Positions 56,785 to 64,000 of a DNA stretch of 64,000 nt are shown one piece after another. The first letter of the stretch is position 1; every line of letters starts with the position of its first letter. The position numbers were made by a program, and so were the translations under genes. Origin of the DNA: Tritrichomonas musculus (lineage: Eukaryota; Parabasalia; Tritrichomonadida; Tritrichomonadidae). The notes beneath the pieces are model-generated. The model made no database searches and had not been told where the DNA came from. It saw only the letters and a list, made by a program, of their open reading frames with translations. The stretch is taken from the NCBI GenBank assembly GCA_039105265.1, contig JAPFFF010000004.1, positions 4,402,001 to 4,466,000 of the forward strand, read 5' to 3'.

Positions 56785-59700
56785 ATGTTTACGATTGAGC
56801 AGAGCGGACACATAACAAAAACAAATACTATTGACGGATTGATTAACGAATACATTAAAAGATATGTCGATAATTATGTTATCAAAGGCGATTCATCGAA
56901 CGGAAACGTAGGGATTTCAAACGGAAATGGAATCACTGAGGAACAATTGAATGAAGCAGTTAACGGATTGCGTGATTATGTTATCAACAATTATGCTTTA
57001 TCAACTGATATACCTGAACCAATTGATTTAACGAATTATGCACTGAAGAGTGAAATACCAGAAGTACTCAAAAATAGTGAGTTGCAATTGAACCCAAAGG
57101 AACAATTATCAGACGAAATGTTTCAGAAATTGATGGCTGATGATGTTAAACCATTATCAGCTAAAGCATCAATGTGTTTAACAAGTATAGCGGCTAATGA
57201 AGCTCTTCAGGAGGCTTTGGATGTTTGTACCGAACGATATGTTCCAAAAGATGATTTGAAGAATTACATCACGAGAGATAATTTGAATGTATCAACTGAA
57301 TACTCAATTGAAACTAAGACATATATGTTTCCTAATATAGGTCCAGTACCAGAAGAATATGAAGAAAACGGAATGGATACATCTCACGTTTTACCGTTCA
57401 AAGAAGGAACACATTTGGTTGGTTATAAAGTAGACAATAGTGGTGATATATTCCATTTTGATATCAGATTTAAGACAAATGAATTATATGCTGATGATGA
57501 ATATAACGTTAAACAACATGAAGCTGAAGGATTTGAAAGTGAAGGTGAGTATTTTGAATTAGTGTGGGATGAAGTTAGTGGAGCAATTTATGATAGATAT
57601 CAATACCTTCCAATAACAATAACATTAGCAGAAACAGAAGAAAGATTAGCATTGAAGAGTGATATACCTGAACCAATTGATTTGACACCGTATTATACTA
57701 GTGCACAAGCTGATGAGAAGTTCGTCGATGAGGATGAATTGGCTTATGAATTGGATAAGTATGAAACGAAAACAGTTGCAGAAGGAAAATATGCAATGAA
57801 GAGTGAAATCCCAGAAATTATTGAGGGTCAAACAACAATTCAATTCGAAATCGTCAATAATACAATTCCTGATTTGGATTACAACACATATCATGAACTG
57901 ATTGAGCAATACGGGTTGGATATTGTTTCATCAAACAGTTTTTATACGGGTCATTATGTTCATGTAGACTATTCGTACAATGACGATGATGACGAACAAC
58001 CCTCTCAGATAATGCGTATCGAAGGAAGTGATTCAAGTATTTGGTTTTTGTATGACAGCCATGAATTAATCAATCCAGGAACTGGCGATACACCAGAAGT
58101 TTTATCGTGTTCAATTACCAAAACTATCGAACCAACAGACAGAAACGCTTATTCAGCTAGATATGTGTCGAACACTTATGCATTGAAGACGGATATACCA
58201 GAACCTGTTGACTTGACACCGTATTATACTAGTGCACAAGCTGATGAGAAGTTTGTTGATGAAGATGAATTAGCTTATGAATTAGATAAGTATGCATTGA
58301 AAACAGATATACCAACAATTCCAACTGATTTGGTTAATGAATCTGCATTGAGTACTGCACTATACGGAACTGAATTGAATATTGAATATCCTGCAAAATT
58401 ATATGACGGTGCATATATTACCCCTAAGCTACCAAATGCTGGAGTTCATTTGATATTTGATGTTAATTGGGGAGATAATCAAGATGATGATATAATGCAT
58501 ATTGATGTAATATTTAAACCAAATGGCTCTACTAACACTTTTGATTGCTTGGACAGATATGATAGCAATGGTAAACGCATTGATAGAATAATATGGCGTC
58601 ATGATGATGGACAAATTGTATATGTATCATATATTGCAGCACATAGAAATAATAATCCAATAGCATATAATTTCATTAGAGCTCAAATCGAATCACCATT
58701 TATCAAAGACTCGAATGTTGCTGATGAAAGTCCAGAACAAATCACAATTCAATGTACACAGAATGATAGTGGTTGTGTAGTCCCAGATGATGATATACGA
58801 AGGGTATTAACAACCAAAAATATTATTGTAAAGTTCAAACGAAATGCTGATGATGCGACATATGAAGAAGCTGAATACGAATATTCTGGACGAAAGAGTG
58901 CAAATCTCATTTACAAATCAACCAGCGGAGAGTCAAGTGAATTGATAGATATTCGTGTAGCTACACGTATTGTTTCATTGAGAGCTGAGGATGATACACT
59001 GACTAATATTTATGATGCAACTATCACATTAATCAGCATCCGACCTGTGAATGATGATATGATTACTTCGGTGAAATATGTGAATGATAACTTTGCTCTG
59101 AAGTCAAACGTCATAACAGAAGAACAACTAATAAAAAAATGTGCTATTGATTGCGGACCGATTACAGAGGGCGGTGAAATATCAATTCATTATCTAAAAC
59201 TTGAAGATAAGGTAATTAAACTGGAATATATAGTAGGTGATTATGCGCTATGTTTGGAAATAAGAATATTATTCTATGATACAACTGGAAATCCTCATAA
59301 CATTGTTCTTGTATTACATCAAAGAACTGTGTATTTCGACAATTTCAAATTCCCATTCTATTATGAAGACACTGTTGATATAACATCAGGAAGACCCCTG
59401 ACATATAATTTCCCAATAGGCGGATATTCTTGGACAACTACTCAGGAATTATTAGATGCTAAACAAATATATTCAAGATGCATCATGTCCCGAGGTTATT
59501 TAGCAAAATATAAGGCTGCTATTTACGGTGCACAATCAAACACAACAATCACACATTACTCGCCGATTGAATCATCAATGAACTCTGTTAGTGATTTCGT
59601 TGTTGGTTCTCCTGTGTATATGACAGGTAAGGTTTACAAACATGTTGGTGATGAATGGAAACCATCAACAGCAGATGATACAACTGATTGTATTTGTAGT

Positions 59701-59979
59701 GTCAAAACATCAGGAACATGGAAGGAGTATGTCGGTATATGTGTGAGAATCGATGACAAAAATAAATGTATCACATTTAGTTCACATGGTGATTATATGG
59801 TTCGCGTTAATGATTCATCATGTTATTCAATCGGTGATGAGGTGTTTATCGATAATGAAGACAATAAGCTGAAAGTTCTTTCAGGAGAGACAGCAATAAC
59901 ATCAAAAATAAAACGTATGACTGTTGGAATCATTACAAGTATCATTGATGAAAGAACATTAGCTGTATTCAAAGAGTAA
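56785..59979 (+). CDS. Modular phage-tail-fibre-like protein, long version
   Basis: A 1064-aa protein, 332 residues longer than the left copy. The N-terminal 80 residues and the C-terminal 293 (from about 772) match the left copy closely. In the middle, ALKSDIPEPIDLTPYYTSAQ-type units occur near residues 288 and 465, with further partial units, separated by globular-looking blocks that are absent from, or differ completely in, the left copy. Phrases such as KPLSAKASMCL and TDRNAYSARYVSNTYAL precede units, as in phage fibre necks. A role in virion attachment is inferred. Confidence 0.68.
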   Translation: MFTIEQSGHITKTNTIDGLINEYIKRYVDNYVIKGDSSNGNVGISNGNGITEEQLNEAVNGLRDYVINNYALSTDIPEPIDLTNYALKSEIPEVLKNSELQLNPKEQLSDEMFQKLMADDVKPLSAKASMCLTSIAANEALQEALDVCTERYVPKDDLKNYITRDNLNVSTEYSIETKTYMFPNIGPVPEEYEENGMDTSHVLPFKEGTHLVGYKVDNSGDIFHFDIRFKTNELYADDEYNVKQHEAEGFESEGEYFELVWDEVSGAIYDRYQYLPITITLAETEERLALKSDIPEPIDLTPYYTSAQADEKFVDEDELAYELDKYETKTVAEGKYAMKSEIPEIIEGQTTIQFEIVNNTIPDLDYNTYHELIEQYGLDIVSSNSFYTGHYVHVDYSYNDDDDEQPSQIMRIEGSDSSIWFLYDSHELINPGTGDTPEVLSCSITKTIEPTDRNAYSARYVSNTYALKTDIPEPVDLTPYYTSAQADEKFVDEDELAYELDKYALKTDIPTIPTDLVNESALSTALYGTELNIEYPAKLYDGAYITPKLPNAGVHLIFDVNWGDNQDDDIMHIDVIFKPNGSTNTFDCLDRYDSNGKRIDRIIWRHDDGQIVYVSYIAAHRNNNPIAYNFIRAQIESPFIKDSNVADESPEQITIQCTQNDSGCVVPDDDIRRVLTTKNIIVKFKRNADDATYEEAEYEYSGRKSANLIYKSTSGESSELIDIRVATRIVSLRAEDDTLTNIYDATITLISIRPVNDDMITSVKYVNDNFALKSNVITEEQLIKKCAIDCGPITEGGEISIHYLKLEDKVIKLEYIVGDYALCLEIRILFYDTTGNPHNIVLVLHQRTVYFDNFKFPFYYEDTVDITSGRPLTYNFPIGGYSWTTTQELLDAKQIYSRCIMSRGYLAKYKAAIYGAQSNTTITHYSPIESSMNSVSDFVVGSPVYMTGKVYKHVGDEWKPSTADDTTDCICSVKTSGTWKEYVGICVRIDDKNKCITFSSHGDYMVRVNDSSCYSIGDEVFIDNEDNKLKVLSGETAITSKIKRMTVGIITSIIDERTLAVFKE

Positions 59980-59985
59980 ATCAAA

Positions 59986-60624
59986 TCAAATCAAATCATG
60001 TTGATGTTTGAATCTATTAATATATACGCTAACTTTTTGATTATTTATATCGTTCATTGAAATAAATTCATTGCCTGATTTATTTGTATTGATATGAAGA
60101 ATTTTATAAATATTATCAGTAATCTTTGCATAAAAAATGTCTTCATTATTAGTATCATCATGGTAATAATAATACGTGTTTTCTTCAAATTCTTTCCTTT
60201 CTGTCTTTGTTTCATAGAAATCAATAACAATTGCATCATCAGGTATGTCATCAATGAATTCATATTGAATACCTTTATAATTTGATTTATTTTTATTATT
60301 CTCTGAACTTGATACAAATCGTAAATTATCAAGATGATAATCAGTTTTGATTCTATTCTTATGGTCGACTTGTGGTAGATTATTAGGGTTTTCAATAAAT
60401 TGCTTTGCTACAAGAATATGTTTATAATATATTTTGTTATTTAGGTTTACACACGGATAAACATTTTGTCTGTATTCACCTTCAGCTATTATTTTTCCTG
60501 TTTTCTTATTCTTGATGTTATAAGGGAAAGTTGTTTGAATTTCATAATCACTTTCAAAACCTTTCAAAGGTTCAAATTCAGCTTCAGCATTTTCAATTTG
60601 TGTTTGTTCAGTTGGTTGACTCAT
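59986..60624 (-). CDS. HNH endonuclease beside polymerase
   Basis: A 212-aa HNH protein. Starts with MSQPTEQTQ like the left 14103 protein. NUMOD4-like head (SDYEIQTTFPYNIKNKKTG), nuclease core near 94-115 (VDHKNRIKTDYHLDNLRFVS), then YEFIDDIPDD, IDFYETKT and YYYYHDDT. It stands where the left element has its KilA-N gene, downstream of polymerase on the same strand. A TTTATTTTTG motif lies upstream. Confidence 0.87.
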   Translation of the reverse strand: MSQPTEQTQIENAEAEFEPLKGFESDYEIQTTFPYNIKNKKTGKIIAEGEYRQNVYPCVNLNNKIYYKHILVAKQFIENPNNLPQVDHKNRIKTDYHLDNLRFVSSSENNKNKSNYKGIQYEFIDDIPDDAIVIDFYETKTERKEFEENTYYYYHDDTNNEDIFYAKITDNIYKILHINTNKSGNEFISMNDINNQKVSVYINRFKHQHDLI

Positions 60625-60630
60625 TTATAA

Positions 60631-60640
60631 CAAAAATAAA
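60631..60640 (-). promoter_or_regulatory. TTTATTTTTG motif upstream of HNH gene
   Basis: A perfect reverse-strand TTTATTTTTG six bases before the HNH start at 60624. Confidence 0.43.
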
Positions 60641-60679
60641 AAAATTGATTTTTTAAAATAAAATCATTAAATTAATTGT

Positions 60680-63600
60680 TTAATGATTCTCAATGAAATA
60701 ATCCTTTGCAGTGAAACCATTGACATAAGGACAACAACAATGATTTGATAATACCAACATTTTTGAATGTGCTGCTGTTAAAGCATTTTTGATTACAGTT
60801 ATTTTACTCATCAGTTGTGAATTCATTTGAAGGTTTATATTTTTGCCTTTCATTACTGATTGCTTTTCAATGACATTTTTGTAATCACTTGATTTGATGT
60901 TGTTCTTCTTCAATGAAACACCTTTGAGCTTTAATGAAATTGTTTTGTCATCTGACCAAATCGTATAACATTTAGCACACAAAGCAACTTGATTTGCTCC
61001 AAACTTTTCTACACAGCATCCGAGTATCTTTTTCTCATCATATACATCATTGATTGCAGGGTTTGGCATAAAGCTATAAATGTGTTTATCATAAAATGAT
61101 TTGTCTTTGATGACGTAATCAAACAACTGGTCAATCGGTTTATTCATATCACCAGCTATAGACATGTAAAGACTGTCTGTATCGACCGAGTTGAAATGAA
61201 TTTTATTCATGTCAATGCATTTGTAAAGAAAGTCATAAAGGAAAGTCAAATACCAATATTTCGCATTGTCTAATGTCCAAAATGATTCCTGAAGACATGT
61301 AGTGCATTTGAATGAATGAGGTTGTGATTGTATCAAATAACAATCATTTGACAATTTACATCCATTGCGATAAGTATCGGATGCAATCAATTGAAAGGCT
61401 TTATTTTTATCAACAATTCTGACTTTGTTGAAGTTCTCTGAATTCATACCGTCATATCCGTAAGATCCGTTCATACTAATCTTGTAAAACTTTTCGTTCC
61501 CGTGTGCCTTTCCTGACAATATATCTTGACGCTTCTTCATAAACTCACAAACAAATTGATTGAATCCGTCATGAGCTTCATATAAACTTAAGCTCTTAAT
61601 GTCATCAACAATAAGTCCGTGGTCGATTAAAAACCATAAAAGGTAATTCGAGAACGTCATAAATGTTCCGCATGTATCAAGCAACATTGTCAGCTTTCTT
61701 GTTTCTTTATCTGCTGAATTCAGTTTATTGTCTTTCATGTATTTGTACATATAACTTCCAATCGTTTGCTCATCATTCATTATATTGATGTTTCTAAACA
61801 CAGGGGGAAAGTTAATCAAATCATTGATTTTATTCTTTGGACATCTTAATTTGACTTCAGCTTTGAATATAAACTCAGGGTTTGCATCAAATCGCTTCTT
61901 TGATTGAATGATATTCATTGCAGCATTGAACACCTTTTCATTCTTGTTTCCTTGTTCATCATAAACATCAAATCGTTTTATAAATGAACCAGGCATGTAC
62001 ATGATTCCTCCGTGATAAGGATTGAATGAATGTTTTACTGAACTGAATGATGAGGGATACAATGAATTGAAATCAATACCAGCAACGTGTGAAACTATGT
62101 TTGAAGTGTCATAGCTAATGATTCTGTCATTAACGGCATCATATTTGAGTTTATTGATTAATGTTTGACCTCTAATGTTCACTCGATGAAGTACATTTGA
62201 TAATCCTCCCGTTATGTTCTCTCTCAAATTGTAGTATTCTTTTTCATCAGTTATGAGTGTTGGCAGGTGATGGAGCTTGCAGAATTTCTTCAATTGTATT
62301 TTGGTTCTTGTTATCTTGTCATCATCACGTTGTCTCAAACGATTACATTCTGCACAAGCAAGTAAACAGTTATCAATCTGATGTCCTTTGTTGTTATCTA
62401 TTCTGTCAAGTGTCGGTTTGTTGTTGTAAGTAAAGTGTTCACCACATAAATGACATTTACCTGTTTCATTTGATTCATACAATTTCATGAATGCATCAAA
62501 ATCTTTTTCACTAACACATTTTGATATATCACGTTGATTTTGATTTGATTGAAGCGATGAATCGCCTTTTTGCGAGCAAAAATTATGTTTCATGTCTTGC
62601 TTTCGATAATTATCACATTTATTTAACCACCATTTCATTGTTGGTTTGAATGTATTTGATTTGTTGATGATTTCATAGTCGTTCTTCGGGTTGAAATCTT
62701 TGTAAGCAAGAGCATATTTGATACATGAAGCATTCTTTGATAACGAAAGATTGCTAATCAAATCAACTTTATATTCAGCATTCATTTGAATAAGGTTGTC
62801 AATAGGATTAATCATCATTTCAACATCATTGTCATTGTATGATAACAAGTAATCCCAACGTGTTGCAAACCTCTTTGAATCAATCAAATACTCTTCATAA
62901 TCAGCTTTTGTTAATGGATTCTTTTGATTGAGATAACTGTAAAAGTCTTCATATTTGAATGGTTCATTCTTTGATAACACTTCATTATAATTCTCGCTGT
63001 TGATTGCTTCATAAGGAAATACACCTTTCGAACTGTTAGATATACCGCCAAAATCGATTCCAAACTGTCTGAGCGTACCACCAGCAACAAATGCCTGTGC
63101 GTCAATGAATCGTAATCGAATGGGATACTTTGATGATTTCAATATGAATTGTTTCAATGATGTAGCAGTTCCAATCATTCCGCTATCGATAGACCAATGA
63201 TTTTTAATCAATTGCTCTTTGAATAAGTTTGAATCAAATCGTGATGAGTTAAAACCGAATACTGTTATTGTTTTCAATGATGTATCTATTTTATTGAGTT
63301 CATCTTCTGATTTATCTTTAATAAAGCTCTTCAAATGATTCAATTTATCAACATACACATCACAGCCAACAACAAATAACCAGTCAATCCATTTGGCAAT
63401 GAATTCATTTGTTCTTATATCAAAGTTCTTTGTTATCAAACCTTTATCAAGTTTCACACATGATGAAACACTCAAAGGAATCAATCGAGAATTGATAACT
63501 GATTTATCACTAACTTTCTTTTCAATCTTTTGCTCCATTGTTTCAAAATCATAAGTGATATAATGAATTGTTGGCTTCCATTCAAGTTCATATGAAAGAC

Positions 63601-64000
63601 AATACAAATAAACAGGATTGTTTAAAATGTGTGGACAATATGGCAAAGCTTCTCGTGAAGGTATGAAATCCTTTTTGAATTTGCCATCACATTTATCTAC
63701 ATGTCTGTTGAATCTGTCAATATTGTTATTTCCTTTGTGAATGTATGAACCACAATGAGGACATATATGAATGTTTGTTAATGCTTCAGCATCAATGATG
63801 TACATGATATGAAGTATCTTATCTTTTGAATACAACAGAGCTGAAAATGTTTTGTTTGATTCATCAGTGTTGTGCCATTGGTCTTGAATATCATAAATAT
63901 GTTTCTCTTTGTCATATTCATAGATGTTGACATTGATGTTATGATTCTTGGCTGATTCTTTCATTTCTTCAATCGTGATTCCTTTGAATGTGTTGATGAA
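60680..64000 (-). CDS. Protein-primed family B DNA polymerase with embedded HNH domain (cut by window edge)
   Basis: The C-terminal 1106 residues of the right copy's polymerase; the N-terminal part lies beyond the window. All exonuclease and palm motifs of the left copy are present (TYDFETME, FGFNSSRFD, DFNSLYPS, KISMNGSYGY, SVDTDSLYMS). The CHLCG ... ACAECN HNH block is conserved, but the stretch just before it differs in sequence and length from the left copy while flanking residues are nearly identical. The zinc finger CPHCGSYIHKG near the visible N-terminus is also kept. Confidence 0.95.
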   Translation of the reverse strand, partial: FINTFKGITIEEMKESAKNHNINVNIYEYDKEKHIYDIQDQWHNTDESNKTFSALLYSKDKILHIMYIIDAEALTNIHICPHCGSYIHKGNNNIDRFNRHVDKCDGKFKKDFIPSREALPYCPHILNNPVYLYCLSYELEWKPTIHYITYDFETMEQKIEKKVSDKSVINSRLIPLSVSSCVKLDKGLITKNFDIRTNEFIAKWIDWLFVVGCDVYVDKLNHLKSFIKDKSEDELNKIDTSLKTITVFGFNSSRFDSNLFKEQLIKNHWSIDSGMIGTATSLKQFILKSSKYPIRLRFIDAQAFVAGGTLRQFGIDFGGISNSSKGVFPYEAINSENYNEVLSKNEPFKYEDFYSYLNQKNPLTKADYEEYLIDSKRFATRWDYLLSYNDNDVEMMINPIDNLIQMNAEYKVDLISNLSLSKNASCIKYALAYKDFNPKNDYEIINKSNTFKPTMKWWLNKCDNYRKQDMKHNFCSQKGDSSLQSNQNQRDISKCVSEKDFDAFMKLYESNETGKCHLCGEHFTYNNKPTLDRIDNNKGHQIDNCLLACAECNRLRQRDDDKITRTKIQLKKFCKLHHLPTLITDEKEYYNLRENITGGLSNVLHRVNIRGQTLINKLKYDAVNDRIISYDTSNIVSHVAGIDFNSLYPSSFSSVKHSFNPYHGGIMYMPGSFIKRFDVYDEQGNKNEKVFNAAMNIIQSKKRFDANPEFIFKAEVKLRCPKNKINDLINFPPVFRNINIMNDEQTIGSYMYKYMKDNKLNSADKETRKLTMLLDTCGTFMTFSNYLLWFLIDHGLIVDDIKSLSLYEAHDGFNQFVCEFMKKRQDILSGKAHGNEKFYKISMNGSYGYDGMNSENFNKVRIVDKNKAFQLIASDTYRNGCKLSNDCYLIQSQPHSFKCTTCLQESFWTLDNAKYWYLTFLYDFLYKCIDMNKIHFNSVDTDSLYMSIAGDMNKPIDQLFDYVIKDKSFYDKHIYSFMPNPAINDVYDEKKILGCCVEKFGANQVALCAKCYTIWSDDKTISLKLKGVSLKKNNIKSSDYKNVIEKQSVMKGKNINLQMNSQLMSKITVIKNALTAAHSKMLVLSNHCCCPYVNGFTAKDYFIENH

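Larger units (their letters stand above)
47791..64000 (+). mobile_element. Maverick/Polinton element, right copy (partial at window edge)
   Basis: The second Maverick, in the same orientation as the first, beginning with an inverted repeat (AGAGAGTAAGGGTG) that matches the right end of the left copy in reverse. Its right end lies outside the window. Visible genes are four small end genes, capsid, HNH, integrase, 116-aa, 372-aa and 764-aa proteins, fibre, a second HNH and most of the polymerase. All look whole. Near-identity with the left copy over long stretches implies recent common origin or gene conversion. Confidence 0.93.

Noticed and set aside
1-64000. tRNA, rRNA or CRISPR arrays
   Set aside because: No tRNA A/B-box pairs, no ribosomal RNA segments and no regularly spaced identical repeats with unique spacers were seen.

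Overview
The window looks like a chromosome segment of a parabasalid protist, probably a trichomonad (Trichomonas vaginalis or Tritrichomonas foetus; I cannot choose between them). The evidence is an AT-rich, essentially intronless gene-dense centre, stop codons often read as TAAA, TCAYTW-type initiator motifs close to start codons, a TAACGATA Myb-type motif, and two large Maverick/Polinton elements of the kind that fill trichomonad genomes. Treat the species as inferred.

Region 1 (1-17431) is the downstream part of a Maverick/Polinton cut by the left window edge. It holds, in order, the capsid C-terminus, a retroviral-type integrase, two small or mid-size structural candidates, a 763-aa acidic protein, a phage-fibre-like modular protein, a KilA-N protein, a protein-primed family B DNA polymerase with an embedded HNH zinc domain, several small genes, an HNH endonuclease gene, a 43-aa membrane protein, an A32/FtsK-like packaging ATPase, two small reverse-strand genes and a terminal inverted repeat.

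Region 2 (17432-about 46250) is host DNA. Genes recognised with confidence are ribosomal protein P0, a PPIH-type cyclophilin, URM1, a Rab-like GTPase and a beta-helix protein with two RING fingers. Others are a TPR protein, a possible hydrogenosomal beta-barrel, a membrane-anchored P-loop ATPase, coiled-coil proteins and several unknowns. Three non-autonomous inverted-repeat elements lie between them: 23484-24078 (595 bp with a perfect 10-bp target duplication), 34570-37209 (2.6 kb) and 44487-44812 (326 bp, TA-flanked).

Region 3 (about 46250-47790) is the remnant of a different element with less AT-rich codons. It is cut by region 4 (47791-64000), the upstream part of a second Maverick in the same orientation as the first and closely related to it. 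Where the two overlap, most genes are 95-100% alike, but three places differ sharply: the middle of the fibre gene, the slot between capsid and integrase (an HNH gene is present only on the right), and the slot beside polymerase (KilA-N on the left, HNH on the right). Between them the two copies show a complete layout of about 20 kb.

The most promising material is the modular fibre-like gene, the HNH genes that occupy different slots in sister elements, the HNH domain inside the polymerase with a variable border, and a TTTATTTTTG motif shared upstream of Maverick genes.
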